NCBI RefSeq assembly: GCF_018614575.1
Contig: NZ_JAGGOJ010000048.1
Location: 1-64,000, forward strand
DNA length: 64,000 nt
Direction: 5' to 3'
Source of the DNA: Streptomyces sp. ISL-10
GTDB lineage: Bacteria > Actinomycetota > Actinomycetes > Streptomycetales > Streptomycetaceae
Both the position numbers and the translations under genes were made by a program. Below the pieces are notes generated by a model. The model had not been told where the DNA came from, did not search any database, and saw nothing but the letters and a program-made list of their open reading frames with translations. Shown in pieces: positions 8,688-17,741 of the stretch. Each line of letters begins with the position of its first letter. Position 1 is the first letter of the stretch.

Positions 8688-9512
8688 TCAGGGCGTGACG
8701 GCGATGACCCGCAGGATCGCCTCGGCCATCTCGGCGTCCCCGTCGAACTTGATCCGGTCCGCCACCGCCGCGGGCCGCACCCGTCCGCACGTCAGCCTGT
8801 AGAACGTCTCCCAGTCCGTCGCGAACGTCACCAGCGGGCCGAGCGAGGGCGAACCGTCCACCGAGCCACGCCCGTCGGCGTCCACCCGTACGGTCCGCAG
8901 GAACTCCACCGGCCCGCTGACGTCGAAGACCACCGCCGAATTCGGTGGCGCGCCCGCGTCCTTGGCCACCGCCTTCGGCAGAGCCTGGAGGAGGCAGTCA
9001 CGCGTGACATACGCACCGGGCGAGTCGAGGTTGCCCGGCCTGCCGAGCGCGGCGCGCAGATCCTGCTCGTGCACCCAGGTGTCGAACGCCCGCATCCGGT
9101 AGGCCAGTTCGAGGGTCTGCTCGGCGCCCAGCGGGGCGCGCACCAGGGTGTCGGGGCTGCGGCTCTCGTTGCGCAGCTGACGGGCCCGGCGGATCAACGT
9201 GTACTCGAGCTCGGCCGTCATCTCCGGAGACGTGTGGTGCCGGCGCACATCGACCTGCATCTCCATGTAGCGGGCGAAGTCGCTCTGCACATGGTAGAGA
9301 TCGCGCGGAAGGGAGTGGATGGGGCGTGGGTCGCCGAGCATCTCGCACTCCATGCCGATGACATGCGACACGATGTCCCGCACCGACCAGCCCGGACACG
9401 GCGTGGCGCGGTTCCACGCACCCTCGACGAGCGGCTGCACCAGCTCGGCTATCGACTCGACTGCATGGGTCCAGGCATCGGCGTAGTTCTGGAGGCTGGG
9501 ATGGACGGTCAC
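8688..9512 (-). CDS. Maleylpyruvate isomerase-family (mycothiol-dependent, DinB-like) protein
   Basis: 274 residues. The DinB-like four-helix domain starts with the signature PCPGWSVRDIVSHVIGMECE, and its later part has RMRAFDTWVHEQDLRAAL with the His/Asp-rich metal site used by mycothiol-dependent enzymes. The C-terminal SCP2-like half (around 200-270, ending GDAEMAEAILRVIAVTP) completes the usual architecture. GTG at 9512 was chosen because GAGGGG lies 6-11 bp upstream and the family starts there; the frame stays open upstream without homology. These enzymes conjugate or isomerise substrates with mycothiol, the actinobacterial thiol. It is divergent from the amidohydrolase gene. Confidence 0.87.
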   Translation of the reverse strand: MTVHPSLQNYADAWTHAVESIAELVQPLVEGAWNRATPCPGWSVRDIVSHVIGMECEMLGDPRPIHSLPRDLYHVQSDFARYMEMQVDVRRHHTSPEMTAELEYTLIRRARQLRNESRSPDTLVRAPLGAEQTLELAYRMRAFDTWVHEQDLRAALGRPGNLDSPGAYVTRDCLLQALPKAVAKDAGAPPNSAVVFDVSGPVEFLRTVRVDADGRGSVDGSPSLGPLVTFATDWETFYRLTCGRVRPAAVADRIKFDGDAEMAEAILRVIAVTP

Positions 9513-9681
9513 GGGACCCCTCGGCGGTCGTACGCGGGCAAACTGGACTGGCAGCGGTCTGTGGGGGTCCGGGGGTGGCCCCCGGTTGAGCACAGTACGC
9601 TGCCCGAAGGCACCCCGGCAGTGCTTTCGTGTGACGATCGTAGGCCCGAGTTGACGGCTCGAATGCCAGGACGGTGGTAGT

Positions 9682-10485
9682 GTGCGCGCCTCCCTCATCC
9701 AGATCGCAGTAGACCCGGACGAACCGGTCGATTCCCGCAGGCGCCGCGCCGCCGCGCTGGTACGCGAACAACGAGGCGCCGAACTGGTGATCCTCCCCGA
9801 GCTCTGGCCCGTCGGCGCCTTCGCATACCGGGCCTTCGAGGCCGAGGCCGAGACGCCGGCCGGGCCGACGTACACGGTGATGGCCGAGGCCGCGCGCGAC
9901 GCGGGCGTCTGGCTGCACGCCGGCTCCATCGTCGAGAGGGACGACGACGGCACCCTCTACAACACCGCCCTCGTCATCACGCCCGGCGGCGCACTCGCCG
10001 CCACCTATCGCAAGATCCACCGCTTCGGCTTCGACAAGGGCGAGGCGGTGATGATGGGCGCCGGTGAGGACCTGGTGACCGTGCCGGTGCCCGGCGGGCT
10101 CACGCTCGGCCTCGCCACCTGCTACGACCTGCGCTTCCCCGAGCTGTTCCGCGGCCTCGTCGACGCCGGGGCCCAGGCGTTCGTCGTCCCCGCCGGATGG
10201 CCCGCCCGCCGCCGCGAGCACTGGACCCTGCTGGCTCGCGCCCGCGCCGTCGAGAACCAGGCCTACGTCCTCGCCTGTGGCACCGCGGGTACCCACGCGG
10301 ACGTCGAACAGGCCGGCCACAGCATCGTCGTCGACCCGTGGGGCGAGGTCCTCGCCGAGGCGGGCCCGGACGAGGAGGTGCTCACCGTGGACCTCGACCC
10401 CTCCAAGGTGGACAAGACCCGCGAGGTCTTCCCCGCACTCAAGGACCGCCGCCTCGGCCTGCCCCTCCCGCCCGCGCCCCGCTGA
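9682..10485 (+). CDS. Carbon-nitrogen hydrolase (nitrilase superfamily)
   Basis: 267 residues with the complete nitrilase triad: Glu in LPELW (E40), Lys in YRKIHRFGF (K111) and Cys in ATCYDLRFPE (C147). The length and the RFGFDKGE motif point to the omega-amidase/YafV-like branch, which hydrolyses small amides such as alpha-keto acid amides or deaminated glutathione; true nitrile substrates are unlikely. GTG start. It is the last conserved-looking gene before the accessory island begins at 10.5 kb. Confidence 0.9.
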   Translation: MRASLIQIAVDPDEPVDSRRRRAAALVREQRGAELVILPELWPVGAFAYRAFEAEAETPAGPTYTVMAEAARDAGVWLHAGSIVERDDDGTLYNTALVITPGGALAATYRKIHRFGFDKGEAVMMGAGEDLVTVPVPGGLTLGLATCYDLRFPELFRGLVDAGAQAFVVPAGWPARRREHWTLLARARAVENQAYVLACGTAGTHADVEQAGHSIVVDPWGEVLAEAGPDEEVLTVDLDPSKVDKTREVFPALKDRRLGLPLPPAPR

Positions 10486-10538
10486 GCCGTGCCCGTCCGG
10501 GAGCGGCCCCGACGCCGCCCTCGGACACCACGCCTTCC

Positions 10539-12023
10539 TCAGCGCGGCGACAATGCCTCCCCTGTGCCGTCGTCGCCTGCCAGAACGAGCTGAGTGACCG
10601 TGTGGCCGTCGATCGTGCGCGCAGCGACCCTGTACAGCCCCGGCGCGTCGACGACCACCCTGGCCACGATGTCTCCGTCGCCCCAGCCGAGCTTCACGGG
10701 CCGGGCGTTTTGCCCCGTCGTGTCGCTGATCTCGCAGGCGAGCCCAGCCAGCGAATCCGGGCCGCTGAGCTTGACGGTCCACGGGGTTCCGACCCCGATG
10801 AAGTCGGGAACCTCCAGGCCGCATCCGGGAGCGCCCTGAGGCGGGCCCAGATGTTCGTCCTCCCGGAGGATCTCCGCGACGGCCTTCAGCACGACGCGGT
10901 CGGAGGCGACCGCTCCGTGCTGCAGGGGAAGCGGTGTGACCGCGGGGCCGACAGCCGCCGATTCCTTGTGCACGGTGCCGTCGCCCTTGACGTCGTAGAA
11001 GACGAGACGGCCTCGCCGGTCCCGGACGAACTCACCGGTGGTGTGCTGACGGGGTCCGTGGTGGTGGGGCTTTGCGACCCCGTCGCTGACCGTGAGGCTC
11101 TGCAGGGTCCGCTGACTGGTCCCGGCGACGGCGCGGTGCCCGGGCAGGACGATCCCTGCCTGCTTCTGATGGAACTCCGCCGCGGCTCTCGCGAGTTCGG
11201 CGTCACCTCCGAGGCCGGCCACATCACCGGGCGTCAGACGGCGGACGGTGTCGCTGTCGACGAGGCAGGTGTACATGGGCAGCAGGTCGTGCAGGCCGGG
11301 CATCGTCGCCGAGATGGAGCGCAGCTGCCGGTGGGGCAAAGGGACCGGGGTACCGCGCCCCGTATTGAGGATCACCGCCGACTTCACCGCACCGTAGAAG
11401 GGCGTACCCAGCGTGAGGACCGCCCGTGTGTCGTCCGCGAGGTCGGCGTCATGGGTCGGGCCGAGTGCGGCCCGGGTGACGAGGCCGCCCATGGAGTGGG
11501 CGACGAAGACGAGACGTGCGGGCCGTTCGTCGACCCGGACGCGGCGAACAGCGTCATGGGCGGGGTGCTGTCGCCAAGCGGTCAGGTGCCGACGGGCCGC
11601 TTCTGCCAGGAGGCGGCCGTTGGTGCTCACCGGCAGCCGCCAGTCGTAGGCGAACTCGAGGACGGCTGCCGGGTCGGCGACGCACGTGCCGACCGCGCCG
11701 ACCAGATCGGTGTACGGCTCCAGACCCTGGAGATACGGCGTCCACGACGAGTGACGCATGAGCCGGGTGGCCTTGATGCGGCCGGTCCTTCCTTCCAGCT
11801 CCTCCTCGGTCATGCGCAGGGGCTCAAGACCCTTGGGCTGTGTCCACGCCCTGAGCAGCCACGACACCCCGGATAAGCCCCAGACGGTCTTGCGGGCGAC
11901 GGTGTCGTACAGCTCACTGCCCATGATGCCCGGCACGATGACGACGGCGTCCTGGGTGATGTCGGGAGTCACGACCGGTGGTTGCGCCCCGGATTTCCCG
12001 CGATGTGAAGGCCGTTGATTCAT
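10539..12023 (-). CDS. LCAT-like lipase/acyltransferase (alpha/beta hydrolase)
   Basis: 494 residues from ATG 12023 (a TTG at 12035 is possible). Lecithin:cholesterol-acyltransferase-type features: IVPGIMGSELYD (29-40), the family AYDWRL motif (125-130), nucleophile elbow AHSMGG with Ser177, a GDGTV motif supplying the likely Asp, and a later LQHGAV supplying the likely His. The C-terminal ~100 residues form a separate beta-rich region. It lacks a signal peptide, so it probably acts inside the cell. One in-frame TTA codon (11874-11876, Leu50) makes translation dependent on the bldA tRNA in streptomycetes. Its ATG is only 20 bp from the divergent caspase gene. I infer a membrane-lipid effector of the neighbouring system; a stand-alone esterase is the alternative. 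Confidence 0.82.
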   Translation of the reverse strand: MNQRPSHRGKSGAQPPVVTPDITQDAVVIVPGIMGSELYDTVARKTVWGLSGVSWLLRAWTQPKGLEPLRMTEEELEGRTGRIKATRLMRHSSWTPYLQGLEPYTDLVGAVGTCVADPAAVLEFAYDWRLPVSTNGRLLAEAARRHLTAWRQHPAHDAVRRVRVDERPARLVFVAHSMGGLVTRAALGPTHDADLADDTRAVLTLGTPFYGAVKSAVILNTGRGTPVPLPHRQLRSISATMPGLHDLLPMYTCLVDSDTVRRLTPGDVAGLGGDAELARAAAEFHQKQAGIVLPGHRAVAGTSQRTLQSLTVSDGVAKPHHHGPRQHTTGEFVRDRRGRLVFYDVKGDGTVHKESAAVGPAVTPLPLQHGAVASDRVVLKAVAEILREDEHLGPPQGAPGCGLEVPDFIGVGTPWTVKLSGPDSLAGLACEISDTTGQNARPVKLGWGDGDIVARVVVDAPGLYRVAARTIDGHTVTQLVLAGDDGTGEALSPR

Positions 12024-12043
12024 GGCCGTGAACAATAGAGAAC

Positions 12044-14194
12044 ATGCAGGGGGCGCAGGGCGAGATCAGGTCAGCCGGACCGGCCGGTTCGACGACGCGA
12101 CAGGAGGGGTGGACGGCGGGCGGCACCGGTTCGCTCGTCATTCTCGCGGTGGAGGACGGCGACCCGGAATTCGCCAAGGCCATCGACGAGCAGCTGTCCG
12201 TCGTGACGCAGTGGTGGGGTACGGATCCCACGATGGAGCCCGGGTTCGTTCAGACAATGCTCCGCGCGCCGCAGGAGCGCCATGAAGTGGAGATGTTCCT
12301 GCACACCTCCGGCATCCGGGAAACGGCGGAGGACGAGCCGCTGGTCGTGTACATCACCTCACATGGCGCCATCGGCACGTCCAATCGGCACTTTCTGATC
12401 CTGCCGGGTACGGACCATGCTCGGCTGCTGGCGACGGCCATGCCGACGAACGAGGTGGTGACGGCCGCTCTCGACTCGTGGGCGCGCCACGTACTCGTGA
12501 TCGTCAACACCTGCGAGGCGGAAGGCATCGACGTCGAGCTGAAGGCCCTCGTCCGTGACCTGGCACGCACGCGCACCGAAGGAACGCTGAACGTCCTCGC
12601 CACGACCTCCGCCCGCTCCCAGGTGATGGGCCGTGAGTTCGCGCTGATTCTTCGCATGGCGTCCGAATGGCTGCAGGATGCGGCCGGGATCACGCGTCCG
12701 CATCTGTCCACCATGGAGTTTCTCCATGCCCTCGAACACGCCACGGAACGGCTGAACGAGGAAAGGCGCCTGGCCCTGCCCGGCCCGCGAGCCGTCCAGC
12801 AGGCCAGACTGGGCGTGCCCTCCCCGACGCTGCCCAACCCGGGCTACCGGCCGCGGCCGCGCGTGGTCACCGGGGCCCGCGAAGAGGTGTCCGCAGACTA
12901 TGACGAGCTCGAGTACTGGCTCGACCGGGCGAGCGGACGTGTCGACAGTGACGATCCAAGGTGGTACTTCTCCGGACGGCGGGAGCTCAATCGGCAAGTG
13001 GTCCGCTTTCTGTCCGGTCCTGCGGGCGTCCTCGTCGTCACCGGCACCGCCGCCAGTGGCAAGTCCGCCGTCCTGGCGCGGGCCGTGACGCTCAGCGACC
13101 CCACCTTCCGCTCCTCACCCCGCTACGCCGGGGCAGTGAGCAACGCACCCGCCGACGGCGTACCGCCCGCCGGGTCCGTGGACGCCGCCGTGTCGGCGAG
13201 GAACCGGGGCGCGACCAGCCTCATCGAGGCCATCGGATCCCGGCTTGGCTGTGAACCCGACCGCAGCCGACCCGCGCTGGACCCGTTGCGCCAGTGGCAG
13301 GAAGGCCTTCGGGCCTTCTTCCGCGGCGACGGAGACACCGTCACCGTTGTGGTCGACAGCCTGGACGAGTCCTCCGATCCCACCGCCTGCATCCGTGACG
13401 TGCTCGCCCCGCTGGCTCGCCACGTCACCCAAACCGCCGCCTCGGGCGCGGCGACGATCCCGGCTCAGGCACCCTGTCCCGCGCCGGACGCCGCCCAACC
13501 GACCGGTTTCGCGCCCGACACCCCGGCTGCACCCTGTCGCGGCCTTCGGCTGCTGCTCGGCATCCGCAGCAGTCGCCCCGGCCAACCCGGGATAACCGAT
13601 GCCGAATCCGGTGGATTACTCGGGGAATTACGACACGCCTTCCCCCGGGCAGAGGTTCTGCGGACTGACGGTGAATCGGCTCTGACCGACGTCGCCGCCT
13701 ACATCACCGCTCTGCTTTCCGGCACGGCCCTGGACACGGATGCGGCGGCGGTGGATTCGGCCGCCGCCCGCGTGGCCGCCCACGTGGGTCGATCGTTCCT
13801 CGACGCCCGCCTGGCAGCGGAGCAACTGCGCCGCAGCGGAGGCGAGGCGCTGTTGAGCGACCCGCTGTGGTTCTCGCAGCTGGACCGCGGCACGGCAGGA
13901 ATCCTGGAGCAGGATCTCGACATGATCGCCGACGACGGACTGGACAAGGCGGAAGCCGTGGCGCTGCTGCGCGCCACCGCCTTCGGGCTGGGGCGGGGGA
14001 TGCCCTGGGCCCAGCTCTGGCCGGCTGTGGCGGAGGCGCTGCTCGGCGCGCCGATCAAGCAGGCGGACGAGAAGATCCGGCGGCTTCTGGAAAGCCGCAT
14101 CGCCGGGTATCTCACTCATGACACCGAGGACGATCGCGTCGTGTACCGGCCGGCGCACGAGCAATTGGCGGCCGTCCTCCGTCGATGGCGGTGA
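12044..14194 (+). CDS. Caspase-like protease fused to a STAND-type NTPase
   Basis: 716 residues. Residues ~30-250 form a caspase/metacaspase-like (CHF) domain: His in VVYITSHGAIG (H107) and the following Cys in LVIVNTCEAEG (C157), each after a hydrophobic beta strand. A P-loop NTPase follows: Walker A GTAASGKS (334-341), Walker B VVVDSLDES (435-443), then a helical region to the end. The end (YRPAHEQLAAVLRR) is the usual end of a STAND winged-helix segment. Two in-frame TTA codons (13616-13618, 13628-13630) lie four codons apart. The TGA at 14192-14194 is followed after nine sense codons, in the same frame, by the WD40 gene. ATG 12044 has no clear ribosome site; leaderless translation is possible. 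Inferred role: ATP-switched protease activated by the WD40 sensor. Confidence 0.88.
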   Translation: MQGAQGEIRSAGPAGSTTRQEGWTAGGTGSLVILAVEDGDPEFAKAIDEQLSVVTQWWGTDPTMEPGFVQTMLRAPQERHEVEMFLHTSGIRETAEDEPLVVYITSHGAIGTSNRHFLILPGTDHARLLATAMPTNEVVTAALDSWARHVLVIVNTCEAEGIDVELKALVRDLARTRTEGTLNVLATTSARSQVMGREFALILRMASEWLQDAAGITRPHLSTMEFLHALEHATERLNEERRLALPGPRAVQQARLGVPSPTLPNPGYRPRPRVVTGAREEVSADYDELEYWLDRASGRVDSDDPRWYFSGRRELNRQVVRFLSGPAGVLVVTGTAASGKSAVLARAVTLSDPTFRSSPRYAGAVSNAPADGVPPAGSVDAAVSARNRGATSLIEAIGSRLGCEPDRSRPALDPLRQWQEGLRAFFRGDGDTVTVVVDSLDESSDPTACIRDVLAPLARHVTQTAASGAATIPAQAPCPAPDAAQPTGFAPDTPAAPCRGLRLLLGIRSSRPGQPGITDAESGGLLGELRHAFPRAEVLRTDGESALTDVAAYITALLSGTALDTDAAAVDSAAARVAAHVGRSFLDARLAAEQLRRSGGEALLSDPLWFSQLDRGTAGILEQDLDMIADDGLDKAEAVALLRATAFGLGRGMPWAQLWPAVAEALLGAPIKQADEKIRRLLESRIAGYLTHDTEDDRVVYRPAHEQLAAVLRRWR

Positions 14195-14221
14195 CAGCCC
14201 AGTACACAGGGGGGCAGGCGA

Positions 14222-16588
14222 ATGAATCCGGACGAGGCGGAAAGACCCGCGGACGCGGAACGGCGGACGCATGCCGTGATCGCGGCAGCTCTGGCCCGGC
14301 TCGCCGGTGCCGGGGCGATGACCACGCCGCATCCGTATCTGACTCGGTACCTGGCTCAGCATGCCGCCCTGGGCGGGGTACTGGACGACGGGCATGTGCC
14401 GCCCGCACTGCTGCCCTGGAGCACGGGCGATGGCGTCAGAGGGCTGCTGCGGCTGCCGCACCCACGGCACGCGGACCGGCGCTGGCTGACAGCATGGTCG
14501 GCTGTCGAACCGTATGTGCAGGAGGCCGATCTGCCGTCCCGGTGCTCCAGCCTGCACTTCGCCTACACAGCCCTGTGGCATGCGGGAATCGGGCACGCCG
14601 ACCTGCCGCCGGAGGCCGCCGCCTTTCCGGGGTCGCGGGTGCGCGTGCTGTGGTCGCAATGGACGCCCGCCTCCAACGTGTTGGCGACTCTCCGCCACAA
14701 GAGCGGGTCACTCGCCGTCATCTCAGGCGCTGACGGCGGCCAACGGCTCGCCATCGGCGGCGAGTCGGGGGCGATCGAGCTGATCGACGCCTTGACCGGC
14801 AGCGCCGTCGGAGACCGTGTGCCCGCCCATGACGGAGCCGTACGGAACCTGCTGTTCGTTCCCGACTCCGCCGGCGCAGACGCTCTCGTATCCGGCAGCA
14901 CGGATGGCACGGTGCGTGTCTGGGACACCGCTGAGGGCACACTCGTCAGCCACGAGCGCCTTCCGGGGAACACCTGGACGGCCGACCTCACGGGATACCG
15001 GAAAGACGGGGGCCTGGTGGTCGTCGCGGTCGACGGAGAGGGAGCAGTGACCGAGTGGCGGCAGGGGTCCGGGCAGCGACGCCTCGGCGACATGAGCGCG
15101 CACCCACGGGAGCCCGCCGCATTCACCCTCGCTCTCACCACCGGCGTCGACGGTCGGCAGTTGCTGGTGGGAGCGGGCGCCACGCTGAAGGTGTGGGACA
15201 TCGAAGGCCACCGCCTGCTGCACGAGCATGCCGTCGACACGCCCATCAGGACTCTTGCCGGTACGGCGGTTCCCGGGCGGGTGATCTCCGGCCACAGCGA
15301 CGGCTCCATCCGCGTGTGGGACGCGGAGGCGGGAGCGGGTGTCACCTTCCCGGGCCAGGGAGACCCCGTGACGTCCATGGCCATGCTGCGCGTCGACGGC
15401 GTCGATCTCCTGGCCGCAGTCACCTCCGGCTCGTCGATCGACCTGTGGGACATCGGATCGGAGCAGTGGGCGGGCCGGCTGGACGGCCACGCGGACACCG
15501 TCACCGCGCTGTGCACGATGCCTGACGGCGACTCCTCGCGGCTGGTCTCCATCGCCTGGGACAGCACGGTGCGGTTCTGGGACGCACACATGGTGGGGCG
15601 GACCCTGGCCGGCTCCCTCTCGGCCCCCGGAGCCGTGACAGCCGCCTTCATCGAGGAGCCGGGGACGGCGGCGCGTCTTGCCGTCAGCTACGCCACCTCT
15701 CAGGTGCAGGTCTGGGACATCGGCAGCGCCACGTCTGTCGAGCCGGTGAGCATCTACCCCGAGCCGCCGGTACGGGCACTCGCATGGGCGCCAGGGGCAG
15801 CCGGTGGGAATGAGGTGCTCCTCTGGGCGGCGGCGGACCACTCCGTCCGCATGTGGGATCCGGCGAACGGACACCTGACAGACAAGACCCTCACAGGACA
15901 CGCCCAGCCGGTGCGGGCGCTCGCCGCCTGTCCGACAGGGGACGGACGACGGGTGGCCGTCAGCGGCAGCGACGACTGCACGGCCCGGATGTGGGATCTC
16001 GACACCGGGCGACAACTGCGACAGTGGCGCCATTTCCACAGTGTCCGCGCCGTGGCTGCGGCGACCGGGGACGGCAGGGACTGGTTCGCCTCCGGAAGCA
16101 CCGACGGAACGGTTCGCATCCGGCAAGGACGCGATGAGGCGCCCGTGAGGGTCCTTCCCTGCAGGCAGGGAGTCATCAACGCCCTGGCCCTGAACGCTTC
16201 GCAGTCCTCGCTGCCTCCTTACGTGGCGAGCGGCGGCGACGACGGGACTGTGGGCCTGTGGAACCTGGTCACGCACGAGCCCGTGTGCGACCCGCTGCGA
16301 GGGCACTCGGACGCCGTCGACGCCCTCGCGACATGGTCCGTCCACCGGGACGACGGCGCACCACGCCCCTACGTGGCGAGCGCCGGCCGGGACGGCACGA
16401 TCCGATTCTGGGACGCCTGCGCATCGCGGTGCGTGCTGCAACTGGCCACCGGCAGCCGCGTGCGGACACTGTCCGTCCAGGTCTCAGGCCGGGACCACCG
16501 GCAGATCGTCGTTGCCGTCGGGGGAGAAGCCGGGGTCGCCGTTCTCGCCCTGTCGGTGAACGATCTGGAAGGACTGGCGGACGGCTGA
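14222..16588 (+). CDS. WD40-repeat (double beta-propeller) protein
   Basis: 788 residues. The first ~140 are helical (HPYLTRYLAQHAALGG) and resemble the segment that links the NTPase to the propeller in single-chain STAND-WD40 proteins. Then come about 13 WD-type blades with GxDGTVRVWD-like ends (for example SGSTDGTVRVWD, SGHSDGSIRVWD, SGGDDGTVGLWN), enough for two seven-bladed propellers. It starts 27 bp after the caspase-NTPase stop and in the same frame, with a G-rich AGGGGGG ribosome site. By analogy it is the ligand sensor that holds the NTPase/protease inactive. No TTA codon was seen in it. No signal peptide. Confidence 0.9.
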   Translation: MNPDEAERPADAERRTHAVIAAALARLAGAGAMTTPHPYLTRYLAQHAALGGVLDDGHVPPALLPWSTGDGVRGLLRLPHPRHADRRWLTAWSAVEPYVQEADLPSRCSSLHFAYTALWHAGIGHADLPPEAAAFPGSRVRVLWSQWTPASNVLATLRHKSGSLAVISGADGGQRLAIGGESGAIELIDALTGSAVGDRVPAHDGAVRNLLFVPDSAGADALVSGSTDGTVRVWDTAEGTLVSHERLPGNTWTADLTGYRKDGGLVVVAVDGEGAVTEWRQGSGQRRLGDMSAHPREPAAFTLALTTGVDGRQLLVGAGATLKVWDIEGHRLLHEHAVDTPIRTLAGTAVPGRVISGHSDGSIRVWDAEAGAGVTFPGQGDPVTSMAMLRVDGVDLLAAVTSGSSIDLWDIGSEQWAGRLDGHADTVTALCTMPDGDSSRLVSIAWDSTVRFWDAHMVGRTLAGSLSAPGAVTAAFIEEPGTAARLAVSYATSQVQVWDIGSATSVEPVSIYPEPPVRALAWAPGAAGGNEVLLWAAADHSVRMWDPANGHLTDKTLTGHAQPVRALAACPTGDGRRVAVSGSDDCTARMWDLDTGRQLRQWRHFHSVRAVAAATGDGRDWFASGSTDGTVRIRQGRDEAPVRVLPCRQGVINALALNASQSSLPPYVASGGDDGTVGLWNLVTHEPVCDPLRGHSDAVDALATWSVHRDDGAPRPYVASAGRDGTIRFWDACASRCVLQLATGSRVRTLSVQVSGRDHRQIVVAVGGEAGVAVLALSVNDLEGLADG

Positions 16589-16801
16589 CATGCGTGCGCC
16601 CCCTCAGGTCCTTTGTGCGCCCCTGATGGAATGCGCAAGATTGCTGCTGCTTGCTGCCTCGGTAGCAGAGAATGATCGTTCATGCCCTGTGCGGCGGACG
16701 GCGGAGTGTTCACGCGTCCCCTGAGACCGCGCGCGGAGGCAGGCACTGTGTGAGACCGGCGGGTGCGCCCCTTCCCAGCCCGTTGGAGTGAGGAGTGACG
16801 A

Positions 16802-17488
16802 ATGAACGAGGGCACCGGCTTAGAGGCGTGTCTCATACCGGCCCCCGAGGACGGCGTCTGGCGTCTGGGAAAGGCCAAGGAGCCGCTCAAGTACAACAAG
16901 ATCAGCCCCGAGGACGATCGGCGCTCCGGCGGCAACAGGTGGAGCCTCGTGAGCTACGGCACCCTGTACTGCGCCTCCGAACTGGACGGCTGCTTCGCCG
17001 AAGCCCTCGCGCCGTTCCGTGTGGAGCCCGGACTGCGCGCGATCATCGGGGACGACTGGCAGGAGCCGTACTACATGACACCCGGCAACCTGCCCCAGGA
17101 CTGGCGCACCCGCCACACTCTGGTGCGGCTCCAGCCCGCCAAGGAGGCCCGGTTCCTGGATGTCGATGACGAGCAGAACCTCCGCATGTTGTCACTGGAA
17201 CTCAAGCAGCAGCTGGCGGAACTGGGTGTCGACGGTCTGACCGCCGAGCACATCCAGGGGCCGAACCGCAGAGTGACGCGACAGATCGCCGCCTGGGCGA
17301 TAGCTCAACGGACAGCGGAGCAGGGCCGGCTCATCCACGGCATCGCCTACCGCTCCCGTTTCGGGATGCGTCAGTGCTGGGCCATCTTCAGCGACGTCGA
17401 TCTGGAAGAAGTCGAGTCCCAACCCATCTGGCCCGAAACGGACGGCCTGCGCAGCGTCGCCGAGGAGTACGGCCTGACCATCCGGTGA
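16802..17488 (+). CDS. RES-domain toxin (predicted NAD-degrading)
   Basis: 228 residues. RES-family features: WRLGKAK (Trp20-Arg21), RW (46-47), YGTLYCASELDGCFAEAL (Tyr52, Tyr56, Glu67), and a later GIAYRSRFGMRQCWAIF block. RES toxins have an ADP-ribosyltransferase-like fold and deplete NAD, and are paired with Xre/MbcA/ParS-type antitoxins. Start ATG 16802 has GAGGAG 7-12 bp upstream. Codon 7 is the rare TTA (16820-16822). The usual order is antitoxin then toxin; here the likely antitoxin lies 669 bp downstream. The 213 bp upstream hold its own promoter region, so it is probably separate from the WD40 gene. Confidence 0.85.
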   Translation: MNEGTGLEACLIPAPEDGVWRLGKAKEPLKYNKISPEDDRRSGGNRWSLVSYGTLYCASELDGCFAEALAPFRVEPGLRAIIGDDWQEPYYMTPGNLPQDWRTRHTLVRLQPAKEARFLDVDDEQNLRMLSLELKQQLAELGVDGLTAEHIQGPNRRVTRQIAAWAIAQRTAEQGRLIHGIAYRSRFGMRQCWAIFSDVDLEEVESQPIWPETDGLRSVAEEYGLTIR

Positions 17489-17564
17489 CCCTGCCAAGGG
17501 ACCCGTACTCCCCGGCCACCAGGAAACCTCCGTCAAAACCGTGGCCCGAACGGGCGAACTGTCT

Positions 17565-17590
17565 GCGGCCTGCGCGTGGTCTCAGGCCGC
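17565..17590 (+). terminator. Possible weak terminator after the RES gene
   Basis: 8-bp perfect stem GCGGCCTG / CAGGCCGC with a 10-nt loop, 77 bp after the stop; no T-run follows. Confidence 0.4.
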
Positions 17591-17741
17591 CGACGAGAGG
17601 AGAGAACCGCACGTCAGGTTTTGTTCACGCGCAGGGCAGCCTGCCTTGACGAGACGTCAGCACAATGAACACGGCGCAAAAATGGTGGAGTTAGGGGGGG
17701 ATAATGGGTAGCCTTCACTCATCGACTACTGAGGAGGACCA

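Noticed and set aside
12044..14194. Trypsin-like or subtilisin-like protease instead of caspase in the N-terminal domain
   Set aside because: No serine-protease triad; the His-Gly after one strand and Cys after the next fit the caspase fold.
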